From positions 16,921-80,920 of the forward strand of contig CAKVID010000006.1 of the NCBI GenBank assembly GCA_934754355.1: a DNA stretch of 64,000 nucleotides. The letters run 5' to 3'. A program made the position numbers and the translations under genes. This DNA comes from an uncultured Clostridia bacterium. GTDB lineage: Bacteria > Bacillota > Clostridia > Christensenellales > UBA1242. Below are positions 16,909-25,732 of the stretch, in pieces (position 1 is the stretch's first letter; each line of letters starts with the position of its first letter). Below the pieces are notes generated by a model that saw only the letters and a list, made by a program, of their open reading frames with translations, had not been told where the DNA came from and did not search any database.

Positions 16909-16938
16909 GTTGCATATCGGTTATTTGTGTGGTATAAT
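16909..16938 (+). promoter_or_regulatory. Promoter of the tig-clpPX region
   Basis: TTGCAT (16909-16914), 18 bp, TATAAT (16933-16938), about 40 bp before the trigger factor start codon. A TTGACA at 16898 is too far from this -10 to pair with it. Confidence 0.65.
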
Positions 16939-16977
16939 AATGTAGTTTAACTAGTATATTGTTTAAGGAGAAATTTA

Positions 16978-18255
16978 ATGAAATACGATATAAAAAAATT
17001 AGAAAATAAAAATCTTCAATTGAAGTTGGAACTAGACGCTAAAGAATGGGACGATTTGGTTGAAGAAGCATATAATAAAAACAAAGGTAAATATAAAGTA
17101 GAAGGCTTTAGAGCAGGCAAAGCACCAAGAAAAATTATTGAGAAGATGTATGGTCCACATATTTTCTTTGAAGATGCTATTGTTGAAGGCTTCAACAAAC
17201 ATTACACTGAAATTCTAGACAAAGATAAATCTATCGACCCTATTGATAGTCCAGATTTGAGTGTAGAGAAATTAGACGATAGTGGTATTACAATTGTTGC
17301 TGAAATTCCAGTAAGACCAGAAGTTAAATTGGGTGCTTATACAGGACTTAAGATTAGTGTAGAACCTAAAGAAGTAACAGATAAAGATGTAGAAGACGAA
17401 TTGAAGAGAGTTCAAATACAAAATACAAGACTTGTTGAGAAAGATGGCACTATCGAGAATGGAGATGTTGCCAATATTGATTTCAAGGGAAGTACTGATG
17501 GAGAATACTTTGAGGGTGGTTCTGCAGAGGGTTTTGATTTGGAAATTGGAAGCCATAGTTTCATAGATAACTTTGAGGACCAATTAATTGGTCTTAAGGC
17601 TGGCGATAGCAAAGATGTAATGGTTAAATTTCCAGAAGATTATCAAGCAGAGAATTTGAAAGGCAAAGATGCTAAGTTTGAAGTAAAAGTTAATGCTGTT
17701 AAAGTTAAAGAATTGCCAGAAATCAATGACGAATTAGCAAGCAATGTTTCTGAATTTGAAACTCTTGAAGAATATAAGAAACATATCAAAGAACACCTAG
17801 GCGAACACGCCAAAGAAGATGCTAAAGTTCAAACAGAGAACAAAATCATTGATGAAATCGTAAGAACAATGGAATGCGATGTTCCAGAAATTATGATAAA
17901 GAGAGAACTTGATGCAATTATGCAAGATATGGAATATAGACTAATGTATCAAGGTGCTAATTTGGAAGCATACGCTAAGTATTTGAATACAACTGTAGAC
18001 AAACTTAGAGAAGAAAGACATGACGATGCTTTGAAGAGCGTTAAGATTAGACTTGCATTGCAAGAAATTCTTAAAAATGAGAAATTTGACGTAAATGATG
18101 AAGATGTAAATAAATATATCGAAAATATTGCAAAAAGAGTAAATAAATCGGTTGAAGAGTATAAAACTTCTCTTACTGATGAAAGATTGAATTACATAAG
18201 AAACGAAATTCTTATGAATAAACTACTTGAATTTTTGGTTGAAAAGAATAAATAA
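16978..18255 (+). CDS. tig: Trigger factor, ribosome-associated chaperone and prolyl isomerase
   Basis: The 425-residue protein has three parts. An N-terminal ribosome-binding domain carries the signature GFRAGKAPRKIIEKMYG (about 42-58). The FKBP-type isomerase domain spans about 150-240 (NGDVANIDFKGSTDGEYFEG). The helical C-terminal chaperone cradle has the DIPEIMIKRELD-type segment (here VPEIMIKRELD). It binds the ribosomal exit tunnel and shelters nascent chains. AAGGAG precedes the ATG. It heads the tig-clpP-clpX-engB set, an arrangement well known in Firmicutes. Confidence 0.97.
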   Translation: MKYDIKKLENKNLQLKLELDAKEWDDLVEEAYNKNKGKYKVEGFRAGKAPRKIIEKMYGPHIFFEDAIVEGFNKHYTEILDKDKSIDPIDSPDLSVEKLDDSGITIVAEIPVRPEVKLGAYTGLKISVEPKEVTDKDVEDELKRVQIQNTRLVEKDGTIENGDVANIDFKGSTDGEYFEGGSAEGFDLEIGSHSFIDNFEDQLIGLKAGDSKDVMVKFPEDYQAENLKGKDAKFEVKVNAVKVKELPEINDELASNVSEFETLEEYKKHIKEHLGEHAKEDAKVQTENKIIDEIVRTMECDVPEIMIKRELDAIMQDMEYRLMYQGANLEAYAKYLNTTVDKLREERHDDALKSVKIRLALQEILKNEKFDVNDEDVNKYIENIAKRVNKSVEEYKTSLTDERLNYIRNEILMNKLLEFLVEKNK

Positions 18256-18266
18256 TTGGAGATAAT

Positions 18267-18851
18267 ATGTTAATACCTTATGTTGTTGACCAAACAAACT
18301 CTGGAGAAAGAAGTTACGATATTTATTCTAGACTTCTAGAAGATAGAATTGTATTTATTTCTGGCGAAATAGATGACGCTAGTGCTAATACAATTGTTGC
18401 TGAACTTATTTATTTGGAAGCAAAGAATCCTGAGAAAGATATATGTGTATATATAAATAGTCCGGGTGGCAGTGTTACTGCTGGAATGGCAATTTATGAT
18501 ACTATGAAGTATGTTAAATGTGATGTATCTACAATTTGTATTGGACTTGCTGCATCAATGGGTGCATTCTTGCTTGCTGCAGGAACTAAAGGTAAGAGAT
18601 TTTGTCTGCCAAATAGTGAAGTAATGATACATCAACCTCTAGGCGGTGCACAAGGACAGGCAAGTGATATTGAAATTACTGCTAATCACATATTGAAAAC
18701 TAAGAAGAAAATGACTGAAATGCTAGCAAAGAATTGCGGTCAGAGTATCAAGAAAGTTGAGAAAGATGTTGATAGAGATTATTTTATGACAGCAGAAGAA
18801 GCAGTTGCTTATGGATTGGTGGATAAGGTTATCACTAGAGGTTCTAAGTAA
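18267..18851 (+). CDS. clpP: ATP-dependent Clp protease proteolytic subunit
   Basis: This 194-residue serine peptidase forms the double heptameric barrel that degrades substrates unfolded by ClpX. The catalytic triad is complete: Ser in GLAASMGAF (about 98), His in MIHQPLGG (about 123) and Asp in the DRDYFM region (about 172). The N-terminus IPYVVDQTNSGERSYDIYSR is the standard axial-pore region. GGAGA precedes the start, 11 nt after tig. A hairpin terminator separates it from clpX. Confidence 0.97.
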   Translation: MLIPYVVDQTNSGERSYDIYSRLLEDRIVFISGEIDDASANTIVAELIYLEAKNPEKDICVYINSPGGSVTAGMAIYDTMKYVKCDVSTICIGLAASMGAFLLAAGTKGKRFCLPNSEVMIHQPLGGAQGQASDIEITANHILKTKKKMTEMLAKNCGQSIKKVEKDVDRDYFMTAEEAVAYGLVDKVITRGSK

Positions 18852-18866
18852 TTATTTGATTTTATG

Positions 18867-18904
18867 TACTATGCAATTTTATATTTACTTGCATAGTACT
18901 TTTT
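18867..18904 (+). terminator. Terminator between clpP and clpX
   Basis: The 10-bp perfect stem TACTATGCAA / TTGCATAGTA has a 12-nt loop and is followed by CTTTTTG. It would lower clpX expression from the tig-clpP transcript. Confidence 0.75.
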
Positions 18905-18920
18905 GAATTAAAGGAGATAT

Positions 18921-20225
18921 ATGGATAAAGATTTAGACAAAATAATTATGGAATGTTCTTTTTGCGGGAGAAATCAATTAGAAACAAAGAATATGATAAC
19001 CAGCCCAGATGGCTCTTCGTTTATTTGTGAAGATTGTGTGGCAATTTGTAGCGAAATGCTTGCTAAGACCAAAAGAGGCGTGGGTAATGCTAAAATTGCT
19101 CTTCCAACTCCAAGTGAATTGAAAAAAATGCTTGACGAATATGTTATTGGCCAAGACGAAGCAAAGAGAGTTCTATCTGTTGCTGTATATAATCATTATA
19201 AGAGAATTAACTATAATATAGACATGCAGAACTCCGATAAAGAAAATGAGGCATTGGATTTGGATAAGAGTAATGTCCTACTTATTGGACCTACTGGAAG
19301 TGGTAAAACTATGCTTGCAAGAATACTTGCTAAAATACTAGAAGTGCCGTTTGCTACTGCTGATGCTACAACACTTACTGAGGCGGGCTATGTGGGCGAA
19401 GATGTAGAGAATGTTCTACTAAAACTAATTCAAAATGCCAATTACGATATTAAGAAAGCTGAACAAGGTATAATTTATATTGATGAAATAGATAAAATTA
19501 CTAGGAAATCGGAAAATCCTAGTATTACTAGAGATGTAAGTGGAGAAGGTGTACAACAAGCACTTCTTAAAATTATTGAGAGTACTGTGGCTAATGTTCC
19601 TCCTCAAGGCGGAAGAAAACACCCTCAACAAGAATTATTGCAAATAGATACTAAGAATATTTTATTTATTTGTGGTGGTGCTTTCGTTGGACTAGACAAA
19701 ATCATTGAGAAGAGATTTAATAAATCATCACTTGGCTTCAATAGTGATATAGAAGTAACTGAGAAGAAAACAAGCGAATTAATCAAAGAAATTCAGCCAC
19801 AAGATTTAATCAAATTTGGCTTAATCCCCGAATTTGTAGGAAGACTACCTATAGTTGTAGGACTTGATGAATTGACTGAAGACGCATTGGTTAAGATAAT
19901 GACAGAGCCTAAGAATGCTATTGTTAAGCAGTATAAGACAATGTTCAAACTTGATGGAGTAGAATTGAACATAGAGAGCGAAGCGGTAAGGGCGGTAGCA
20001 AAGAAAGCAATGAAATTGAAGACTGGTGCAAGAGGCCTTAGAACTATTATGGAAGACATAATGTTGGACATAATGTTTGCAACACCAGATGATAGAACAA
20101 TATCTAAAATAACTGTTACTAAAGATACTGTTAACGGTGGTACACCAATTATTGAACACAAGAAAATTGAAACCAAAAAAGGCGATAATATTTCAGAAGA
20201 TAAGATAAACGAAAAAACGGCATAA
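18921..20225 (+). CDS. clpX: Clp protease ATPase subunit
   Basis: The 434-residue AAA+ unfoldase feeds ClpP. The N-terminal zinc-binding domain has CSFCGRN and CEDCVAIC. Walker A is GPTGSGKTML (about 123-132), Walker B is IIYIDEIDKI, and the sensor/pore region includes GYVGEDVE (the pore loop). The C-terminal D2 domain is complete with GARGLR (sensor 2). A 28-residue charged tail follows. AAAGGAG lies 6 nt upstream of the ATG. Confidence 0.97.
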   Translation: MDKDLDKIIMECSFCGRNQLETKNMITSPDGSSFICEDCVAICSEMLAKTKRGVGNAKIALPTPSELKKMLDEYVIGQDEAKRVLSVAVYNHYKRINYNIDMQNSDKENEALDLDKSNVLLIGPTGSGKTMLARILAKILEVPFATADATTLTEAGYVGEDVENVLLKLIQNANYDIKKAEQGIIYIDEIDKITRKSENPSITRDVSGEGVQQALLKIIESTVANVPPQGGRKHPQQELLQIDTKNILFICGGAFVGLDKIIEKRFNKSSLGFNSDIEVTEKKTSELIKEIQPQDLIKFGLIPEFVGRLPIVVGLDELTEDALVKIMTEPKNAIVKQYKTMFKLDGVELNIESEAVRAVAKKAMKLKTGARGLRTIMEDIMLDIMFATPDDRTISKITVTKDTVNGGTPIIEHKKIETKKGDNISEDKINEKTA

Positions 20226-20252
20226 AGTTTTTTCGAGGGGGTATAAAAATAT

Positions 20253-20834
20253 ATGGAAATCAAGAGCGCAAAGTTTATTACTAGTGCTACTAGTATTAAT
20301 AAAAATATAGAAGAATATAAGTCAATTGCTTTCGTTGGTAGAAGTAATGTTGGCAAAAGTTCGCTTATTAATATGCTAGTATGTAATTCTAAACTTTGCA
20401 AGACCAGTTCTACACCGGGAAGAACTAGGCTTATAAATTATTTTCTTATCAATGATGAAGTATATTTTGTAGATTTGCCCGGTTATGGCTATGCTAAGGC
20501 TAGCAAGGTAGAAGTGGATAGTTGGCAAGCAATGATAGAGCCTTTCTTGGTAGAGAATGAGAATTTGAAATGTGTATGTATGCTAGTAGATAGCAGAATT
20601 GAACCAACTAATCAAGATAAACAAATGATGAAATTCTTGAATTACTATAGAATTCCTTTTATAATTATTGCTACTAAATGCGATAAATTTGGCAAAAGTC
20701 AAATAAAACCTCAAATGTTAAAAATAGCAAATTCACTGGGCGTTGGCAAAGATAATGTATTGCCAAGTTCTAGTGATACAAAGTATGGCAGACTAGAAAT
20801 TCTAGCCAAACTTGACCAATTCCTAAATTATTAA
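20253..20834 (+). CDS. engB: Ribosome biogenesis GTPase EngB (YsxC/YihA)
   Basis: The 193-residue TrmE-Era type GTPase is needed for late assembly of the 50S subunit. Its motifs are G1 GRSNVGKSSL (about 30-39), G2/switch TPGRTRLINYF, G3 DLPGYGYAKAS, G4 TKCD and G5 SSSDTKYG (normally S-S/A). It follows clpX by 27 nt, the same neighbour pattern seen in Bacillus and Clostridium (clpX, lon, ysxC), but lon is missing here. Confidence 0.95.
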   Translation: MEIKSAKFITSATSINKNIEEYKSIAFVGRSNVGKSSLINMLVCNSKLCKTSSTPGRTRLINYFLINDEVYFVDLPGYGYAKASKVEVDSWQAMIEPFLVENENLKCVCMLVDSRIEPTNQDKQMMKFLNYYRIPFIIIATKCDKFGKSQIKPQMLKIANSLGVGKDNVLPSSSDTKYGRLEILAKLDQFLNY

Positions 20835-20843
20835 TTGATAATA

Positions 20844-20974
20844 AATTAAATACATCAAAATAAATAATGTTATTTCTTATAGCTCAAAATGGGCTACAAA
20901 TATTGTATTTAATTGGGGTTATAGATTGAGATATTGTGCAGGGATTGAGTTAGCAGAATTTGCTATTAGGCACA
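20844..20974 (+). other. Structured intergenic region, possible small RNA or leader
   Basis: An 11-bp perfect inverted repeat, AATTAAATACA (20844-20854) with TGTATTTAATT (20904-20914), encloses a hairpin TAGCTC/GGGCTA (20880-20896). A second nested pair follows: TGTGC/GCACA (20935-20939 with 20970-20974) around TAGCA/TGCTA (20951-20965). No T-run terminator follows directly. I recognise no known RNA family. It sits between engB and the spore-surface-like gene and could be part of that gene's leader. Confidence 0.4.
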
Positions 20975-21038
20975 TGTAAATTTACTAAAAATTTAATATT
21001 TTTTGTAACATATTAGATAAAAATGACATATATATTAC

Positions 21039-21046
21039 CATACAAT
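21039..21046 (+). promoter_or_regulatory. Possible mother-cell sigma (SigE/SigK) -10 element
   Basis: CATACAAT equals the SigE/SigK -10 consensus and lies 19 bp before the start codon of the Cys-containing putative spore-surface protein. No convincing -35 is seen, and the distance to the strong AAGGAGGT ribosome site is short. Confidence 0.3.
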
Positions 21047-21064
21047 CTTTTAAGGAGGTAAATT

Positions 21065-21739
21065 ATGTCGTTTTTTTCCGGAAATAGACAAGGTTGTAAC
21101 CCAGGGCCAATAACTGGCAATCCTTTACAAGGATTATGTGAAAAAGCTTGTATTCAAACAAGAAAAGTTTTTGATGCTTGTATGAAACAAATTCAGATGG
21201 ACGGAACTTCGGTAACTCTAACTAATCAAGTGCCTCAAAATCCTACTGCGCCATTAACATTTGTGGGGTGTTCTACACAAACACAAGATGTTACAATAAA
21301 TAATTTGGTGGTAGATAGATTTGAAGATAAGCCATGCTTTGCCAGAGTTACAGGGAATGTAAGTATTCCAATTGTGGTAAGTTATACTGATTCGACAGGT
21401 GTAGCGGGGAGTGGTATTGGTATAATAACAATACCTATTGATGTTGTCTTGTATGTACCTCAACCATCAATTATTCCTTATCAAGTAACGGCTTTTGCTA
21501 ATGCTATTTGTTCGGGTGGTGCTTTTGTAGAAGGTTCTACCTTCACAATTAATCCATGTATTACACTAATCATCAGAGTAATTGTTGATGCGGAACTACT
21601 AATTCCTACATACGGATATTGTCAAATTCCACCTTGCCAAGATTACACTCAAGATGTATGTAGTGGCTATTTTGACTTGCCTTTGTATCCTGCTCAACAA
21701 CCAGTTAATCCACCAACTCAAATAAATATTAATAACTAA
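21065..21739 (+). CDS. Cys-containing beta-rich protein, putative spore-surface protein
   Basis: The 224-residue protein has no signal peptide or membrane segment. An N-terminal helix contains CEKACIQTRKVFDACMKQIQ (about 24-43), the Cys-x3-Cys...K-V-[FY]-D-x-C pattern typical of spore-associated clostridial proteins. The rest is Val/Thr/Pro-rich beta sheet with further Cys residues (CSTQTQ, CFARV, CSGG, CQIPPCQ). It ends in a Pro-rich tail (YPAQQPVNPPTQ). Expression should be high (perfect AAGGAGGT site). A coat or exosporium role is inferred from composition and from the SigE/K-like upstream element. The family is not identified with certainty. Confidence 0.6.
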   Translation: MSFFSGNRQGCNPGPITGNPLQGLCEKACIQTRKVFDACMKQIQMDGTSVTLTNQVPQNPTAPLTFVGCSTQTQDVTINNLVVDRFEDKPCFARVTGNVSIPIVVSYTDSTGVAGSGIGIITIPIDVVLYVPQPSIIPYQVTAFANAICSGGAFVEGSTFTINPCITLIIRVIVDAELLIPTYGYCQIPPCQDYTQDVCSGYFDLPLYPAQQPVNPPTQININN

Positions 21740-21793
21740 TTTGTGGGTTTAATCTAGAACTTAGTACTAATTCTTTTTAGAAAAAGTTTATTG

Positions 21794-21827
21794 GCATATC
21801 AGATTATTTATTTGATATGCTTTTTTT
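21794..21827 (+). terminator. Intrinsic terminator
   Basis: The stem GCATATCA / TGATATGC (8 bp, 11-nt loop) with seven Ts closes the spore-surface-like gene. Confidence 0.85.
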
Positions 21828-21849
21828 ATTGCTATTGGTGTGTAAATTC

Positions 21850-21878
21850 TTGTAAAACGGGCTATATTTTGTTAAAAT
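21850..21878 (+). promoter_or_regulatory. SigA-type promoter of the phosphoesterase gene
   Basis: TTGTAA (21850-21855), 17 bp, TAAAAT (21873-21878). The start codon is only 18 nt beyond, leaving a very short leader. Confidence 0.65.
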
Positions 21879-21895
21879 ATACTTAGGAGAAAAGA

Positions 21896-22591
21896 ATGAA
21901 AGTATTTGCTATAAGTGATTTCCATTTAAGTATAAATAATCCTAAGCCTATGGATATTTTTGGTCCGTCTTGGGAGAATTATCTAGATAAAATAATAACC
22001 GATTGGGAAGAGAGAGTAACTGATGAAGATATTGTATTAATTCCCGGAGATTTATCTTGGGCTATGAAATTTGAAGAAGCAAAGCCAGACCTAGACTTTA
22101 TCTGTAATTTAAAAGGCAAGAAAGTAATACTTAAAGGCAACCATGATTATTGGTGGAGTAGTATTAGTGAACTTAGGGGATATTTGTATAATAATACTTA
22201 TGCTATTCAAAATGATGCGATTAAACTAGGTAATTATGTAATATGTGGCTCTAGAGGTTGGGTAGCAGAAGATAATGGCTTTAAGAGCGAGCAAGATGAG
22301 AAAATCTACAAAAGAGAACTGATAAGAATGGAATTGTCTCTAAAAAATGCAATGACTTTGAAGAGTGATGAAGATAAAGTTATTGTTATTACTCATTATC
22401 CGCCATTTAATTATAGGATGGAATATAATGAAATGATTGCGCTTTTTGAGAAATACAAAGTAAATTATGTGGTGTATGGACACTTGCATAATGAAGATAT
22501 CAAACAAAAATTGACTTTTGAAAGAAACGGGATAAAATATTATTTAACTTCTTGCGATTTGGTGGGAAATAAACTAATTAAAATTGAATAA
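21896..22591 (+). CDS. Calcineurin-like metallophosphoesterase
   Basis: The 231-residue enzyme shows the full metallophosphoesterase signature: SDFHL (DxH, about 7-11), GDLSW (GDxx, about 50-54), KGNHDYWW (GNHD/E, about 79-86), THYPPF and YGHLHNE (GHxH). These residues hold a dinuclear metal centre. The layout fits the COG1768-type predicted phosphohydrolases found in many Firmicutes. The physiological substrate is unknown. It is a single-gene unit between its own promoter and a bidirectional terminator. Confidence 0.9.
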   Translation: MKVFAISDFHLSINNPKPMDIFGPSWENYLDKIITDWEERVTDEDIVLIPGDLSWAMKFEEAKPDLDFICNLKGKKVILKGNHDYWWSSISELRGYLYNNTYAIQNDAIKLGNYVICGSRGWVAEDNGFKSEQDEKIYKRELIRMELSLKNAMTLKSDEDKVIVITHYPPFNYRMEYNEMIALFEKYKVNYVVYGHLHNEDIKQKLTFERNGIKYYLTSCDLVGNKLIKIE

Positions 22592-22630
22592 CTAAATTTT
22601 ATGTTAATACTGAAGATGTTGACAACTTAG

Positions 22631-22670
22631 AAAAAAGACCGATGAAAATTAAATATCATCGGTCTTTTTT
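22631..22670. terminator. Bidirectional terminator between the phosphoesterase and fic genes
   Basis: A 15-bp perfect stem (AAAAAAGACCGATGA paired with TCATCGGTCTTTTTT) has a 10-nt loop and is usable in both directions. Confidence 0.92.
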
Positions 22671-22700
22671 CTATTCTAATTGTATTTATAAATTCTAGAC

Positions 22701-23654
22701 TTATAATTCTTTTTCTTCATTTGATAAATTATTATCTAATGCTTTGTTTATGTAAAGATGTTCAGTTGCAAGCATTCTTTTGCTAAATAAATCGACAAGG
22801 TTGGTTACATCTCCTGTTTTAATTGCTTTATTGATTGCTGCACAATATTCGTCTCTATTCTTGGCTTTGATTGTAATTGTAGGATATCCATGTTTAACTA
22901 GTTCATAATTAGATAATAGTCTTGCAGTTCTACCATTACCATCTGCAAAAGGGTGAATACGGATAAATTCAGCATGGAATATTGCTGCTCTAATAATAGG
23001 GTGCAATCCTTCAGATTCATTATTGTACCAATTAAGTAGGTTTTCTAGTTCACTATCAACTTTTGCTCCGCTTGTTAAACACAAATCTACTCCATTAAGT
23101 CTAGCAATAGGACAGTAATATGCCGAACGATATCTACCATATTTTGTGCCTAATATATGACAATTAAGATGGTCGGCGATAAATTCGGCAGTTAGAGGAA
23201 TATTTTGATTTTTCCTACTTGCTCTATTTGCTCGTCTTGCTTCATTAATCATCTCACTAATTGCGGCGAAGTGACCAGTAGTTTCTATATAATGTTCTTC
23301 ATTGGTATTTGGGTCAAAAACTAGGATATTAGTATTTCTTAAATAATTCAAGTATTCTTCTGGTAAATAACTATCATATGGCTCATCAGTTGGTATTTTG
23401 AAATCTGGCTCTTCCTTGGGCTTATCAAATCCAAAACTACTAGTAGAGTGTAAAACACGAATATCTGGTCTTTCTAAGAATTCTTCGATATCTTTAAAGG
23501 TATCTATGCCTTCAATTCTGTCGCTTTGGGATACAAAGTCTAAGTCAATTATAGAATTTAATTCTTTTCTAAAAGTAGGTGGAATTTCAGATACTTTATC
23601 TTTTAGAGTATCTATCTCATTAAAATTTCTATATTTACAATCATATTCTTGCAT
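22701..23654 (-). CDS. Fic-domain protein, probable AMPylator with built-in inhibitory helix
   Basis: This protein of about 317 residues has the canonical Fic motif HPFADGNGRTAR (about 234-245), whose His and Asn/Gly/Arg residues catalyse nucleotide (usually AMP) transfer to a target Ser/Thr/Tyr. Near the N-terminus SDRIEG (about 44-49) matches the [ST]xxxE[GN] inhibitory motif of class II Fic proteins, whose Glu blocks ATP positioning. I start at the internal Met (23654), which has GGAG 9 nt upstream. No antitoxin gene is adjacent. The target is unknown. Confidence 0.88.
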   Translation of the reverse strand: MQEYDCKYRNFNEIDTLKDKVSEIPPTFRKELNSIIDLDFVSQSDRIEGIDTFKDIEEFLERPDIRVLHSTSSFGFDKPKEEPDFKIPTDEPYDSYLPEEYLNYLRNTNILVFDPNTNEEHYIETTGHFAAISEMINEARRANRASRKNQNIPLTAEFIADHLNCHILGTKYGRYRSAYYCPIARLNGVDLCLTSGAKVDSELENLLNWYNNESEGLHPIIRAAIFHAEFIRIHPFADGNGRTARLLSNYELVKHGYPTITIKAKNRDEYCAAINKAIKTGDVTNLVDLFSKRMLATEHLYINKALDNNLSNEEKEL

Positions 23655-23669
23655 AACAATTATCTCCAT

Positions 23670-24175
23670 ATATTTATTTATATATTATATCACAAATATT
23701 GATAGCATTCAATACTAAATAAAATGTATTTTATACATTTTTGGTTTGCCAATCTGCATGCTTATATAAATGTTTGTATATGAATTTTTATTAAATTTAT
23801 ACACAAATTCAAAATAGTTATAAAAATATAATTATGCATAAATATAAGTTTTGCATTAAAACATATGTTTTAGAAAATATATAATACTTATGTAAAATAG
23901 TCAATTTTTGCATATGAATGCAGAATTTTGGGTTATTCACAATGTGGATAACTTGTGATTATTTATGCAAAAATGTGTTTATAATTTTGAAAAATGGCAG
24001 TAAAATATTTTGAAATATTCAACTTATAATGTATAATTATAAGCGTAAAGAGTTAAATTTATTTTTGCATTGTGAATTTTACTTGTGAATACTCTTTGAA
24101 AAAAATGATTGTTTATGCATAGAATTTATGAGTGTGTTAATATATGTATAGGCAAGAATATGGAGTGATTAGTAA
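23670..24175. other. Non-coding gap upstream of the division cluster
   Basis: About 500 bp of very A+T-rich sequence separates divergent fic and rsmH. The only clear signal is an inverted pair of DnaA-box-like 9-mers at 23933-23951. TTGTGAATT and TTGTGAATA occur near 24071-24095. No mraZ gene or its GTGGG-type repeats are seen. Confidence 0.5.
23933..23951. promoter_or_regulatory. Inverted pair of DnaA boxes
   Basis: TTATTCACA (23933-23941) is followed after one base by TGTGGATAA (23943-23951). The second is the exact consensus DnaA box TTATCCACA on the minus strand and the first differs by one base. A pair upstream of the dcw cluster could couple division gene expression to DnaA. Confidence 0.5.
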
Positions 24176-25123
24176 ATGGAAGAAACATTTGAAAATAATT
24201 TTAAACACACTCCAGTAATGCTTGATGAATGCTTGACCGCACTGAATATTAAATCTGACGGAATATATGTAGATGGAACTCTTGGTGGAGGCGGGCATAG
24301 TGGTGAAATACTCAAAAGGCTGACGACTGGAAAACTTATAGCATTTGATAAAGACCAAGATGCTCTAAATTCAACAAAAGTGAAATTACAGAAATACTCA
24401 GATAAGATTACTTATATCAAAGATGACTTCAAAAATATGTATGAAGATATAAATAATCTAGGTATAGGTGGTGTAGATGGCATACTTTTGGATTTAGGAG
24501 TAAGTAGTTATCAAATAGATACGGCGGACAGGGGATTTTCGTATAGATTTGATGCTAGACTAGATATGCGAATGGATAGAGACAATCCACTTAGCGCATA
24601 TGAAGTAGTTAATACTTATTCTAAAGAGGACTTAATAAGAATACTTTATAATTATGGGGAAGAGAGTTTTTCTAAGCAAATTGTGGCTAAAATTATAGAG
24701 GCAAGAGAAGAAAAACCTATTGAGACAACTGGTGAATTAACACGCTTGATAGAGAGTGCTATTCCAAAGAAATTTTGGACACGAGGCAGTGTTGCCAAGA
24801 AAACTTTTCAAGCAATAAGGATAGAAGTAAATAAAGAATTAGAGGGATTGGAAGATGCTATAAATAAAATGATAGACCTTCTTAATCCACAAGGAAGACT
24901 TGCAATTATTACATTTCATTCTCTAGAGGATAGAATTGTTAAAAATGTTTTCAAAGAACATTCAATTGATTGTATTTGTGATAAAACACTTCCATTTTGT
25001 GTATGTAATCACAAATCAGATGTAATAATTGTAAATAAGAAACCAATTGAGGCAAGTGCAGAAGAATTAAAAAGAAATAGCAGAAGCAGTAGTGCTAAAT
25101 TGAGAGTTTTGCAGAAAAAATGA
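24176..25123 (+). CDS. rsmH: 16S rRNA m4C1402 methyltransferase
   Basis: The 315-residue SAM-dependent methyltransferase (MraW) N4-methylates C1402 in the decoding centre of 16S rRNA. The N-terminal HTPVMLDECL and the SAM-binding GTLGGGGHS (about 36-44) are present, as are GILLDLGVSSYQID, DRGFSYRFDARLDMRMD and FHSLEDRIVK. It is the first gene of the division/cell-wall cluster; mraZ, its usual upstream partner, is absent. The ftsL-like gene starts about 18 nt after its stop. Confidence 0.96.
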   Translation: MEETFENNFKHTPVMLDECLTALNIKSDGIYVDGTLGGGGHSGEILKRLTTGKLIAFDKDQDALNSTKVKLQKYSDKITYIKDDFKNMYEDINNLGIGGVDGILLDLGVSSYQIDTADRGFSYRFDARLDMRMDRDNPLSAYEVVNTYSKEDLIRILYNYGEESFSKQIVAKIIEAREEKPIETTGELTRLIESAIPKKFWTRGSVAKKTFQAIRIEVNKELEGLEDAINKMIDLLNPQGRLAIITFHSLEDRIVKNVFKEHSIDCICDKTLPFCVCNHKSDVIIVNKKPIEASAEELKRNSRSSSAKLRVLQKK

Positions 25124-25141
25124 TAAATGGAGGGAAAGAGT

Positions 25142-25726
25142 ATGAGTGCATATGGCAAAGTATCGTTTAATGATAGTGATGTAGCAAGAGAAGTAGTTTC
25201 TAGTGATGCTACTCCAAATTCAGTGGTTGAAGAGCAAGTAAGTAAATTCGATAATAATTACGCAACTAACGAAAAATTGCAAGAATTATATAATGAATTT
25301 GACAAAATTACTCTTGACCAAGATAAATTAAAAGAATATACACAAATAAAGACTAATGCTGTGGCAAAGAAAGTGCCATTTAGATTGGCATTGACTATGG
25401 CTACTACATTGATAGTTACAGTACTTTTGATATTTTTGTGCGTATATAATATTTTTGTCATAAACGGAATGACTAGCAACATAAATTATTTGCAAGAAGA
25501 AGTTGTTTCGGCAGAGTATGACTTGACTAAGGCCCAGGGTTTGTACGATAATTTGACAAGTACTGATAATATTAAAAATGAATTAACTGATATGGAATAT
25601 TCAGAAATACCTTCTTCAAATATAGTGGCTGTGAATGTTCCAGAGAGTGTGGAGGTTAAAGATTTACAAGGTCAGACCAACTGGTTTGATGCTGTATGTA
25701 ATTTTCTCAGCCGAATTTTCGGGTAG
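25142..25726 (+). CDS. ftsL: FtsL-like bitopic cell division protein
   Basis: This protein of 194 residues is assigned by position and topology rather than by motif. A charged cytoplasmic N-terminus of about 85 residues is followed by one membrane segment (about 87-113), then a short coiled coil (NYLQEEVVSAEYDLTKAQGLY) outside the membrane, all between rsmH and the PBP gene. FtsL works with FtsB/DivIC and FtsQ to activate septal synthesis. Its cytoplasmic part is long for an FtsL. ATG 25142 is chosen because GGAGGG lies 7 nt upstream. Confidence 0.75.
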   Translation: MSAYGKVSFNDSDVAREVVSSDATPNSVVEEQVSKFDNNYATNEKLQELYNEFDKITLDQDKLKEYTQIKTNAVAKKVPFRLALTMATTLIVTVLLIFLCVYNIFVINGMTSNINYLQEEVVSAEYDLTKAQGLYDNLTSTDNIKNELTDMEYSEIPSSNIVAVNVPESVEVKDLQGQTNWFDAVCNFLSRIFG

Positions 25727-25732
25727 GGTAAA

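Noticed and set aside
19793..20401. 202-codon minus-strand frame over clpX and engB
   Set aside because: Shadow of two well-supported genes; no ribosome site or recognisable domain.
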